This document shows positions 7,138 through 13,988 of a stretch of DNA of 16,871 nt, in pieces. Each line of letters starts with the position of its first letter. The first letter of the stretch is position 1. Under the pieces are notes generated by a model that was not told the origin of the DNA, searched no databases, and saw only the letters and a program-made list of their open reading frames with translations. A program made the position numbers and the translations under genes. The DNA comes from UBA2253 sp964646985 (GTDB lineage: Bacteria; Bacillota_I; Bacilli_A; ML615J-28; CAG-698): NCBI GenBank assembly GCA_964646985.1, contig CAZYFI010000023.1, forward strand, positions 1 to 16,871. The letters run 5' to 3'.

Positions 7138-8839
7138 AAAGATTACCCAAAGCGGTAATGAATGCATCACTGAAATAAGGATGATTTAACGCCACAATGT
7201 CAGTATATAGTGTAGGCGATATGTTGTCTAATACTGCTTGTTGATACAAAACACTAGAAGAAAACAAAGCCAATCCATCTAAAAAACCAGAAGCTTGTTC
7301 AATGCTCAATGTTCCAAGTTCTACTTGTGTTTCTAAATGATCTAACATAGTAGAAAAATCAGTCACATCAAATTGATCTTGAAATGTAATGCCTTCACTC
7401 AAATATTGATAGAAGAAATATTCATGGTAAAGAGGAAACCCACCAAGCGAAGCGCTCGTAATCGTATCTATCAAATAACTATGAAGCAAAACTTCTGTTT
7501 CCCAAAGTGGTAAAGAAACCCAATCAGCATATCGTCTTCCTAAGACGACTTTGGTTGCACAAGACATATATGGAGAAAATAAATCAATGTTTGTTTGATG
7601 TTTCAAATAATCCGAAAATAAATCGGTTAGCGATTGATTGATTTGATGATTAACCAAAAAATCATATTCTTTAAAACGGGTGGCATAATCAACAAATGAT
7701 GATTGAAATACCGAGAGCAAACTTTGACGATAACTAGAAAAATCCGTTACATTGGCATCATTTAAGATTGCTTGGTAATCATTGAAATAGGTTGCAAAGA
7801 ATGCTAAGCATTCCATTTGTTTCATCATTTCATTTTTATATCGCAAATTGGTAAATTTTCCTAAAATGGCTTCTTCATGATCCAAATATAAGCTACTGAT
7901 TTCATCATAATCATAGGTACCTAGATCTTCGCTCATAACTTGAGAAAAGAAATGCCAATACCCACTATTCATGGTTACTGTGTTTAGTTTTTCTTTGATG
8001 GTTGCAATTTCCGCATTGTTTTTCTCATTTGTAAGAACGGTTGTTGTAACCAACGTTCCATCAACATCAGTGAGCAAAGCAGAAATATAATCATTGGCTA
8101 TCAAATGCGTATTGATTAATGTTTGCGAAGCAGCTCCTAACTGTGCAAACATGGTGTTTTCTACATAAAGGTTGATTGCTTCTAAAGTATCCAAGATGTC
8201 TTCTAATTCCAAAAGCACAAAAACGACTTTTTCTCCACTGAGGTGGCCATATGCTTCATCATATTGTTTGTGGATTTCTACATTTGCATTTTGCACTTCA
8301 TTTAATTTGGAAACCGGAAGATAAACCAAACTCGTGTCAACAATAAAATTAGTTAATGGACGTTGATAGTTGATGTCTGCAATCGGCTTCATAAACAAAA
8401 GCAAGAGAATGCTAATTAAATAACCATTGATTAGTCCAAACAATCCACCAACAACCCGAGAAAACGGAGGAATGTTTTTCAACACTCTTTTTTCTACTGA
8501 AGATACAAAAAAGCCAAAAACACCAGCAATGATTAACATCATCAAACCAAATAAGACAAAAGCAATGAAGCCCGATAGCATAATGTTTGTATATGATCCA
8601 AGTTTAAACAGTTTCGCAACAAATGCAATCACTTTCATTAAAATCGTGTGAATCGAAGGTGTTGCTACAATGAAGTCCATAACTGGGGTCAAAACAAAAT
8701 ATAATGCCACCAAAGGAATCAACAATATGAGTGTTTTCTTCGTTTGACGATGAAAACTATAATATACTCCAGCAATGATGGAAGCAATCAACACTAGAGC
8801 AATCACGATATCAAAATTAAATGTTGATAAGTATTCCAC
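7136..8839 (-). CDS. CvpA-like membrane protein with large C-terminal domain
   Basis: The N-terminal ~150 residues look like the CvpA family: four hydrophobic segments at about 9-28, 36-55, 87-113 and 129-151, with an amphipathic stretch near 64-80. The last segment, FSRVVGGLFGLINGYLIS (126-143), is the typical glycine-rich CvpA signature. Basic residues at 30-35 and 117-121 put these loops inside, so the N-terminus and the long C-terminal part (about 155-567) are predicted outside the membrane. Ordinary CvpA proteins are about 160-180 residues, so roughly 410 residues are extra. That part looks helical and acidic and matches nothing I know. The start is GTG with AAGGAG five bases upstream; it is the first gene after a strong promoter. 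CvpA proteins are linked to envelope homeostasis, but their mechanism is unsettled. Confidence is good for the CvpA core and low for the function of the C-terminus. Confidence 0.82.
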   Translation of the reverse strand: MEYLSTFNFDIVIALVLIASIIAGVYYSFHRQTKKTLILLIPLVALYFVLTPVMDFIVATPSIHTILMKVIAFVAKLFKLGSYTNIMLSGFIAFVLFGLMMLIIAGVFGFFVSSVEKRVLKNIPPFSRVVGGLFGLINGYLISILLLLFMKPIADINYQRPLTNFIVDTSLVYLPVSKLNEVQNANVEIHKQYDEAYGHLSGEKVVFVLLELEDILDTLEAINLYVENTMFAQLGAASQTLINTHLIANDYISALLTDVDGTLVTTTVLTNEKNNAEIATIKEKLNTVTMNSGYWHFFSQVMSEDLGTYDYDEISSLYLDHEEAILGKFTNLRYKNEMMKQMECLAFFATYFNDYQAILNDANVTDFSSYRQSLLSVFQSSFVDYATRFKEYDFLVNHQINQSLTDLFSDYLKHQTNIDLFSPYMSCATKVVLGRRYADWVSLPLWETEVLLHSYLIDTITSASLGGFPLYHEYFFYQYLSEGITFQDQFDVTDFSTMLDHLETQVELGTLSIEQASGFLDGLALFSSSVLYQQAVLDNISPTLYTDIVALNHPYFSDAFITALGNL

Positions 8840-8853
8840 ACAAACTCCTTAAG

Positions 8854-8866
8854 AGGATTTCATCCT
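8854..8866 (-). other. Small leader hairpin just before the CvpA-like gene
   Basis: AGGAT-GAA-ATCCT forms a 5-bp stem with a 3-base loop in the leader, ending a few bases before the AAGGAG ribosome site. It is too small to be called a regulator on its own; the stem contains an AGGA that could mimic the ribosome site. Confidence 0.3.
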
Positions 8867-8879
8867 AGTTTTTTTACTT

Positions 8880-8908
8880 ATTATAACATTTTATAGCCTT
8901 TATTACAA
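8880..8908 (-). promoter_or_regulatory. Promoter of the CvpA-like/coiled-coil/glnS operon
   Basis: Reading the minus strand, TTGTAA (8903-8908) and a perfect TATAAT (8880-8885) are separated by exactly 17 bases. Initiation would fall near 8873, giving a leader of about 34 bases before the GTG. No other convincing promoter or terminator was seen from here to the window edge, so it probably drives all five genes. Confidence 0.8.
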
Positions 8909-8937
8909 ATTATTTTACAATTTCACAAAAACCAAAT

Positions 8938-8965
8938 AAAAAGGCATCACAACGGATGCCTTTTT
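8938..8965 (-). terminator. Rho-independent terminator after the LRR/Big_2 lipoprotein gene
   Basis: GGCATC (8943-8948) pairs with GATGCC (8955-8960) around a 6-base loop, flanked by A5 and T5 that extend the stem. On the minus strand the hairpin ends in a T run and starts 3 bases after the TAA stop at 8969. The symmetry means it could also work on the + strand, but no + strand gene is nearby. Confidence 0.88.
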
Positions 8966-8968
8966 CAT

Positions 8969-10816
8969 TTATTCATTGTCATTCATAAAAATGACTTTCG
9001 TATAATCAGACCATACTTTTAAATAAGATTCATAATTTTGCGCGGGAACATAGATTTTCACATCGCTTGGTAGCTTAAGTGTCCCTTTCCAAACAACACT
9101 GTTGGGATTGATTGCATTCACATAAATTGTCTTTAAACTGCTTAAACGGTCCAAAGCATTTTCTGAGAAAGTAATCGCTGCTGGCACTTCAGCAACTTGA
9201 ATATTTACTGACGTGTAAATATTCGGATTGCTAGTAAGGGTCGCTTTGATGATGGCATTTCCTTTCGCTATCGCTTCTACTTTTCCATCATACATCGATA
9301 CAGTTGCGATGGCATTGTTGGAACTGGTCCAAAGAATATCGCCAAGATCATAGCCACTGGTTTGTAATGTAATCAAATCAGAGACATACATTTTACGAGC
9401 ACCACCAAAAGAAATCGGTGTATAAGAATAAGTCGTTACGACTTGTCTTTGATTGGCTGGAAGAACCGTAATTTGTGCTGTTGAAATAACATCTGAAGTG
9501 GTAGAACGAGCCGTAATGGTTACATTACCAGGAGCAAGGGCAGTCAATTTTCCTGATTGATCAATGGTCGCAATACTGGCATTGTTTGTTTCCCAACTTA
9601 CATTTTGTGATTGCATTGTTAATGTTTGTGTATCGCCAACAAACCAATCGCTTTTGATTGTAAATTGATATAAAGCAACGGTTGTTGTTGATGTGATTGT
9701 TTTTTGTGCTTTCGGCAAGACCGTAAATTCCGCTTCTGAGTATAATGTATTGTCATTTTTATGAGTTGCTCTAATGGTAACGGTTCCGGGAGCAACCAAT
9801 GTCAATTTTCCTGAAGCAGCAACGGTTGCTACTGCATCATCACTTGACGACCAATCTACCAAAGCTCCACCTGTTGCCAAGAAAATATTGTCTTCAATAT
9901 AAACCCGACGATCTGCAGCAATGTTCATGCTGTCTCTTCCCACCAAAGTCACGATATTTTCTGCACCATACATCGCACTCTCATCAACATCAATCGTTAA
10001 TGTTTCCATATTGGTGCAACTTGCAAAAGCATATTTGCCAACGGTTCTTACACTAGAAGGTAATTCTAAGCTTTTTAAGTTTTTCGCTTGGTAGAAAGCA
10101 TATTGATCAATTTGGGTTACAGAATTTGGAATTGTTATTTGTTGTAATTTACTTGTTGGAACAGTCACACTTAACACTTTAAAATAATCAAAGAAAGCAA
10201 AATCTCCAATGACTGTCACTGGTTTTCCTTCAATTTGATCAGGAATCACAATGTTCGTGCTATTTTTTTCTGGAGCCACGATTTTCACATAATCATCATC
10301 GCTTATCACTCCCGCTGTGCCACTGTAAACATATTTATAATCAAAACCATCCACGGTTTTGATGATATTTGCATAATAGAAACTGTTAGGTTCATTTCCT
10401 AGTAACGCTAGGTCATAAGCTGTGACATCAACTTCATTGGTGAATTTCCAACCTGTTGTAGAATCACGATAAAAATAAACCAAAAATTGTTTTCGTTGGC
10501 TGCTTCCATCCAATGTTAAGGAAATGGTAACATTGGCACAATAGTAATCTTTGTTTACTACCTCAGCTTCAAAACTGCGGGTTTTCAGACTGTCAAAATC
10601 AGCAAAGTAAACATTGGGATCATTGTTTTCTATAAATGCATTATAATCAGCAGATCCTTCAGAATAATATATCGCCGCAACACTTTCTAGTTCTTGTGTA
10701 TTCATCGCACTAATATAGCGACTCCACAATCTATCTGGTGAGGTGTTACTTCCACATCCAACTAAGACTAATACCAAAATCATCATTATGGCAATGAAAC
10801 TTTTCTTCACTCGCAT
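8969..10816 (-). CDS. Surface lipoprotein with LRR_5 and three Big_2-like domains
   Basis: A 615-residue exported lipoprotein. A basic and hydrophobic signal peptide ends in the lipobox L-V-G-C with the lipidated Cys at 21. Residues about 28-140 form a small domain resembling the NTF2/DUF4878 fold (weak call). Residues about 165-300 carry BspA-type LRR_5 units (VTVIGDFAF, ITIPNSVTQIDQYAF, LELPSSVRTVGKYAF). Three Big_2-type Ig folds follow at about 303-368, 388-453 and 473-542, each with a W-x-S/T-x(1,2)-N/D...ATV-like block and a GKL/GKV...GN/GT..I.A strand. The tail (about 548-610), with PAQNYESYLKVWSDY, looks like the closing element of an LRR_5 region, as if the Big_2 block were inserted into it. 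GGAGG lies four bases before the ATG. Likely anchored to the outer face of the membrane for adhesion or ligand binding; no enzyme motif is seen. It is transcribed alone. Confidence 0.9.
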   Translation of the reverse strand: MRVKKSFIAIMMILVLVLVGCGSNTSPDRLWSRYISAMNTQELESVAAIYYSEGSADYNAFIENNDPNVYFADFDSLKTRSFEAEVVNKDYYCANVTISLTLDGSSQRKQFLVYFYRDSTTGWKFTNEVDVTAYDLALLGNEPNSFYYANIIKTVDGFDYKYVYSGTAGVISDDDYVKIVAPEKNSTNIVIPDQIEGKPVTVIGDFAFFDYFKVLSVTVPTSKLQQITIPNSVTQIDQYAFYQAKNLKSLELPSSVRTVGKYAFASCTNMETLTIDVDESAMYGAENIVTLVGRDSMNIAADRRVYIEDNIFLATGGALVDWSSSDDAVATVAASGKLTLVAPGTVTIRATHKNDNTLYSEAEFTVLPKAQKTITSTTTVALYQFTIKSDWFVGDTQTLTMQSQNVSWETNNASIATIDQSGKLTALAPGNVTITARSTTSDVISTAQITVLPANQRQVVTTYSYTPISFGGARKMYVSDLITLQTSGYDLGDILWTSSNNAIATVSMYDGKVEAIAKGNAIIKATLTSNPNIYTSVNIQVAEVPAAITFSENALDRLSSLKTIYVNAINPNSVVWKGTLKLPSDVKIYVPAQNYESYLKVWSDYTKVIFMNDNE

Positions 10817-10844
10817 GTTGCCTCCAAAAACTGACTACTTTTTG

Positions 10845-10860
10845 TTGGGGATTTCCCCAA
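10845..10860 (-). other. 5' leader stem-loop of the lipoprotein mRNA
   Basis: A perfect 6-bp inverted repeat, TTGGGG-AAAT-CCCCAA on the minus strand. It starts about six bases after the expected start of transcription and is not followed by a T run on either strand, so it is not a terminator. It could stabilise the 5' end of the message or serve as an operator. Confidence 0.5.
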
Positions 10861-10872
10861 ATACCTCTTTTG

Positions 10873-10901
10873 ATTATATAACAATTTGGTTGCTAAATCA
10901 A
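10873..10901 (-). promoter_or_regulatory. Promoter of the LRR/Big_2 lipoprotein gene
   Basis: TTGATT (10896-10901) and a perfect TATAAT (10873-10878) are 17 bases apart on the minus strand, beginning 8 bases after the tsaD stop. Initiation would fall near 10866, about 50 bases before the ATG at 10816. Confidence 0.75.
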
Positions 10902-10908
10902 ACTATTT

Positions 10909-11868
10909 TTACATTTCCTCATTTAAGTATTGAAAATATCCAGCAACAGCAATCATTGCTGCATTGTCGGTACAATATTTCATAGAGGGAAATGTAAGTT
11001 TGATATCGCCATGTTTGCTCACCGCTTGATTCATTTCGGCACGCAATCCTTTGTTGGCCGCAACACCACCAGCAACAACAATGTGTTTGGCGTGATATTC
11101 CAATGCTGCTTGCATGGTTTTATCTACTAACACGCGAGCCACAACATGTTGAAACGAGGCACACAAATTGGCAATCTTGATTTCTTCTTTTTTCATGTTA
11201 GCTGTATTGATTAAATTAATCACAGCGGATTTTAAACCAGAAAAAGAAAACTCATAATTGCTTTTGTTTAAATAAACAAGCGGAAGTTTATACGTTGGTT
11301 CACCAGTCAACGCTAAATTATCAACACGAACACCAGCAGGATATTCTAATCCCATGACTCTTCCAACTTTGTCGTAGGTTTCTCCAACCGCATCATCAAG
11401 CGTTTCTCCCAACACTTCAAACTGAAAATGATCTTTCATCAAAACCAATTCTGTGTGTCCACCAGAAACAACCAAAGCCAAAACAGGAAATGTAAAATCA
11501 CTTTCCAAATAATTGGCATAAATATGCCCATGAATATGATCTACTTCTACAAGTTTAATTCCATGTGCCAAAGCAAATGCCTTTGCCGCATTGATTCCAA
11601 CCAAAAGCGATCCGATTAACCCTGGATGCGTTGTGACAGCAATCAAATCAATATCAGAGGGCGTCATTTTTGCTTGTTCTAGTGCTTCTTGAAATACGAC
11701 AGTAATTTTTTGCACATGGTGTCTACTAGCAATTTCTGGCACCACACCACCATAGGCTTTATGAATATCTATTTGTGAATAAACCACATTCGCAAGAACT
11801 TCTTTGCCGTCTTTTACAACCGCAACACTTGTTTCATCGCAACTGGTTTCAACCCCTAATACGATCAT
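10909..11868 (-). CDS. tsaD: tRNA N6-threonylcarbamoyladenosine transferase TsaD
   Basis: Transfers the threonylcarbamoyl group to A37 of ANN-decoding tRNAs, working in a cytosolic complex with TsaB and TsaE. 319 residues from the chosen start. Motifs visible: VETSCDET (6-13), ASRHHVQ (48-53), the metal-binding HIHGH (His111, His115), VSGGHTELV (134-142), FSFSGLKSA (208-215), VAGGVAAN (265-272) and KYCTDNAAMI (297-306). Two positions usually Gly are changed: the GPGL loop reads HPGL (His81), and the YPGG loop reads YPAG (Ala178); Asp183 after that loop is kept. The ATG at 11868 is preferred over an in-frame TTG at 11880 because GAGGAA sits four bases ahead of it. It starts one base after the rimI stop and is the last gene of the operon. 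No terminator follows, so read-through into the next gene is possible. Confidence 0.96.
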   Translation of the reverse strand: MIVLGVETSCDETSVAVVKDGKEVLANVVYSQIDIHKAYGGVVPEIASRHHVQKITVVFQEALEQAKMTPSDIDLIAVTTHPGLIGSLLVGINAAKAFALAHGIKLVEVDHIHGHIYANYLESDFTFPVLALVVSGGHTELVLMKDHFQFEVLGETLDDAVGETYDKVGRVMGLEYPAGVRVDNLALTGEPTYKLPLVYLNKSNYEFSFSGLKSAVINLINTANMKKEEIKIANLCASFQHVVARVLVDKTMQAALEYHAKHIVVAGGVAANKGLRAEMNQAVSKHGDIKLTFPSMKYCTDNAAMIAVAGYFQYLNEEM

Positions 11869-11869
11869 A

Positions 11870-12316
11870 TTATTCCTCAATTCTTTTAATCAAAACCAAA
11901 GCATCGCTTAGGTCTTGATAATACTTAAGACGTTTGTGCGAAAACACAAACTCAAATTTTTCATACAATGCGATAGCAGCCACATTGTTTTCTCTTACTT
12001 CTAAGCTAATGGATTTCACACCACTCATTTCACACAAAGATACAGCAAAATCAAGCAACATCGTTCCAAACCCTTGCCTTTGATAAGGCAAATCAATATA
12101 AAAATTAATCACTTCGGCCGTATCATCGTGAATCCAAAGTCCGATATAACCACCAATGTGTTTGTCTACTTCAAGAACCAAATAATGGGCAAACGGATTC
12201 AACTTTAAATCAGAATAAATGAGATCAAACCCAAGCGAAGTCCCAAAAATAGCTTCTTCACCGCGAACAATTTCGCCAATGTCTTTTTCTTCTAATGGGC
12301 GGATTTGATATTTCAT
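11870..12316 (-). CDS. rimI: Ribosomal protein S18 alanine N-acetyltransferase RimI
   Basis: A GNAT-fold acetyltransferase of 148 residues. The acetyl-CoA binding loop is QRQGFG (79-84) after the beta-bulge strand EVINFYID (68-75); the family-typical ENNVAAIALYEKFEF (109-123) and the C-terminal YY...DALVL (132-142) follow. In E. coli RimI acetylates the N-terminal Ala of S18, while in other bacteria substrate range varies. The ATG overlaps the tsaB stop by 4 bp (ATGA) and its TAA is one base before the tsaD start. The position between tsaB and tsaD is the usual one in Gram-positives and supports the call over a generic GNAT. Confidence 0.93.
   Translation of the reverse strand: MKYQIRPLEEKDIGEIVRGEEAIFGTSLGFDLIYSDLKLNPFAHYLVLEVDKHIGGYIGLWIHDDTAEVINFYIDLPYQRQGFGTMLLDFAVSLCEMSGVKSISLEVRENNVAAIALYEKFEFVFSHKRLKYYQDLSDALVLIKRIEE
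11873..11878 (-). promoter_or_regulatory. Ribosome binding site deciding the tsaD start
   Basis: GAGGAA lies four bases before the ATG at 11868, inside the last codons of rimI. It makes the upstream in-frame TTG at 11880 unlikely, because that codon precedes the site. Confidence 0.7.
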
Positions 12317-12888
12317 AATTCTCTCCGCATATAATTTGGCGATAGGGCATGCAAATCGAAAACAGGTTCTAACGTTAATCCTTTGATATCTACAAGATAA
12401 TTGTTTTCATCAACCATTGTAGTTTCCATGTCTTTGATCAAAGCAAAAAATGCTTCTTGTTCTAAAAACACTTCGGGTACTACTTCAGTGATCCTTTTAT
12501 TGTGAATCGAAACAACTTTCCCATAAACATGTTTGCTCTTGGCAACCGATGTCACAGCAAAATTGCCTTCTTGATTAATATAACCACTCACCAACAAATC
12601 AAGGCTACTAACCGTATAAAGCGGAATGTGTAAAGTCCAAGCAAACATTTTCGCAACCGTTAAGCTAACGCGAAGTCCAGTATATGATCCTGGCCCAATT
12701 CCCACCACAATTTGATCAAAGTCTTTTACTTGCCAATGTAGCAATTGCAATCCTTCTTCGATTGCTTTTAAGAAATAATCCGAATGATTGTTTTTCCCTA
12801 ACTTCTTGGTTTCAAAAATAACTTGATCGTTTTCTACAAACGCCACATACAGCACCGCTGTAGAAGTATCTAATATCATTGTTTTCAT
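12313..12888 (-). CDS. tsaB: t6A biosynthesis scaffold protein TsaB
   Basis: A catalytically inactive TsaD paralogue that dimerises with TsaD and recruits TsaE. 191 residues, somewhat shorter than the usual 220-240. It has the ASKHA-fold N-terminus MKTMILDTSTA and the diagnostic GIGPGSYTGLRVSL (63-76), and it ends in the family-like LSPNYMRR. The metal-binding HxxxH of TsaD is absent, as expected. The start overlaps the tsaE stop by ATGA, with GAGGG seven bases upstream, and the end overlaps rimI by ATGA, so the three proteins are translationally coupled and probably made in matched amounts. The shortening is in the middle and C-terminal region, which is variable in the family. Confidence 0.94.
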   Translation of the reverse strand: MKTMILDTSTAVLYVAFVENDQVIFETKKLGKNNHSDYFLKAIEEGLQLLHWQVKDFDQIVVGIGPGSYTGLRVSLTVAKMFAWTLHIPLYTVSSLDLLVSGYINQEGNFAVTSVAKSKHVYGKVVSIHNKRITEVVPEVFLEQEAFFALIKDMETTMVDENNYLVDIKGLTLEPVFDLHALSPNYMRREL

Positions 12889-13334
12889 GAAAAAGCCCTC
12901 ATCATTTCCGAAAAATCATCGTTTGCACATACAAATTCCAGGGTTCTAGAATGATCTCCCGTAATCTTTATCGTTATTTGTAAGGCGTTTTTAGGAAGCA
13001 AATAAGCAATATTCTCTGCCCACTCGACCACACTCAATCCATCACGTTCAAAATACTCTTCTAAATCATCATCCCTGCTGTTTTCATTGATGCGATACAC
13101 ATCCATGTGATAGAGCCTCATGGTTCCTTCATAAATCTTCATGATTGTGAAAGTAGGACTATTGATGGTTCGCTTGATGCCCAAGCCTTGGCCAATCCCT
13201 TTGGTTAGTGTAGTTTTTCCTGCACCCAAGTCACCATTTAGCGCAATCACCATATTGGGTTTTGCGTAGGTTCCGATGATTTTGCCAATGGCAATCATCG
13301 CTTCTACATTGTCTATCTTCTTTGTTAATCTCAT
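12885..13334 (-). CDS. tsaE: t6A biosynthesis ATPase TsaE
   Basis: A P-loop ATPase that drives turnover of the TsaBD complex. 149 residues from the chosen ATG. Walker A is GDLGAGKTT (34-42), followed by the family motifs SPTFTIM (59-65), YHMDVYR (75-81) and VEWAE (103-107). I start at the ATG at 13334, with AAGGTG six bases upstream; a GTG three codons earlier (13343) overlaps that ribosome site. It is the first gene of tsaE-tsaB-rimI-tsaD. The radical-free first step enzyme (TsaC/TsaC2, forming threonylcarbamoyl-AMP) is not in this window. Confidence 0.95.
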   Translation of the reverse strand: MRLTKKIDNVEAMIAIGKIIGTYAKPNMVIALNGDLGAGKTTLTKGIGQGLGIKRTINSPTFTIMKIYEGTMRLYHMDVYRINENSRDDDLEEYFERDGLSVVEWAENIAYLLPKNALQITIKITGDHSRTLEFVCANDDFSEMMRAFS

Positions 13335-13340
13335 ATTTTT

Positions 13341-13346
13341 CACCTT
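13341..13346 (-). promoter_or_regulatory. Ribosome binding site deciding the tsaE start
   Basis: AAGGTG lies six bases before the ATG at 13334. The alternative GTG at 13343 overlaps the site itself and so cannot use it. Confidence 0.65.
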
Positions 13347-13359
13347 ATAATGATTCGTT

Positions 13360-13388
13360 ATTATACCATATTTTTATTTATTTTTCAC
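13360..13388 (-). promoter_or_regulatory. Promoter of the tsaE-tsaB-rimI-tsaD operon
   Basis: On the minus strand a perfect TATAAT (13360-13365) is preceded by TGG, forming an extended -10. A poor -35 (GTGAAA, 13383-13388) lies 17 bases upstream. Initiation near 13353 leaves a leader of only about 20 bases. A weak -35 with an extended -10 suits steady housekeeping expression. Confidence 0.7.
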
Positions 13389-13404
13389 GCTTTTCTATCA
13401 TAAA

Positions 13405-13434
13405 AAAAATCAAATATTGTGATATTTGATTTTT
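13405..13434 (-). terminator. Terminator closing the S1-pgi-thioredoxin operon
   Basis: ATCAAATAT (13409-13417) pairs with ATATTTGAT (13422-13430) around TGTG, extended by A/T runs on both sides. On the minus strand it is followed by a run of eight T and begins 5 bases after the TAA stop at 13440. The stem is AT-rich, so it may be moderate in strength. The promoter for tsaE starts just beyond it. Confidence 0.8.
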
Positions 13435-13439
13435 CAAGT

Positions 13440-13988
13440 TTAGTATGCCAATTGAAACATGAGCTCATATAAATCAATTAACTCTTGTTTTTGATTTTCC
13501 GTTAAATCATAGATAAAGGCACCATCACCATCTTTTAATGTTGCTATGTGATGGGTGACGATTTCTCCGTCTTTCACAACATATAAATCAGGAACAATGA
13601 TTTTTTTTACACCTTCCCGCTCAATCAAATCTCCTACTTTGCTATCTAAATATCCTAGCAAAAGTTGGTATTCTGTCGTATTGTTTTTTCTCATCTCATA
13701 AATATCCAAATATAAGATCTTGGTGACTCCTACCTTTAAGGCTGCTTCATTGATTAATGTCATGACTGCCAAACAAAACGGGCATTCATACAAGTGAGGA
13801 TTATAAGAAAACAGAATGATGTTGACGCCTTCTTTAACGGTTAAGGCTTCTGTTACTTCGGCATAATTGCTTTTCACATAAACATGTTCCATCTCTTTTA
13901 ACATTGGATAGTCGTCTTCTACAGAGCTGCTAGAGCAGCCGCTCAAAGAAATAAAAATAAGAAGTAATATAAGTAAAATCCGTTTCAT
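13440..13988 (-). CDS. Thioredoxin-fold lipoprotein with CPFC motif
   Basis: A 182-residue lipoprotein. Basic residues and a hydrophobic run end in the lipobox L-S-G-C, with the lipidated Cys at 18, followed by a Ser-rich linker. The mature part has a thioredoxin-like pattern: a strand VNIILFSYN (55-63), the redox motif C-P-F-C (69-72) heading a helix, and a cis-Pro-like IIVPDLYVV (130-138) followed by KDGEIV. It is expected to sit on the outer face of the membrane and exchange disulfides or reduce surface thiols. The CPxC dipeptide is not diagnostic for one function, and a family resembling bacteriocin-accessory thioredoxins is possible. The ATG overlaps the pgi stop by 4 bp (ATGA), so it is translationally coupled to a cytosolic glycolytic enzyme with no obvious functional link. 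It is the last gene of its operon. Confidence 0.85.
   Translation of the reverse strand: MKRILLILLLIFISLSGCSSSSVEDDYPMLKEMEHVYVKSNYAEVTEALTVKEGVNIILFSYNPHLYECPFCLAVMTLINEAALKVGVTKILYLDIYEMRKNNTTEYQLLLGYLDSKVGDLIEREGVKKIIVPDLYVVKDGEIVTHHIATLKDGDGAFIYDLTENQKQELIDLYELMFQLAY

Noticed and set aside
8841..8968. Riboswitch or T-box in the operon leader
   Set aside because: The transcribed leader is only about 34 bases, with a single 5-bp hairpin; too short for a known riboswitch or T-box even though glnS is in the operon.
10845..10860. Terminator of tsaD
   Set aside because: The stem is strong but no T run follows on either strand, and it lies downstream of a good promoter for the next gene.
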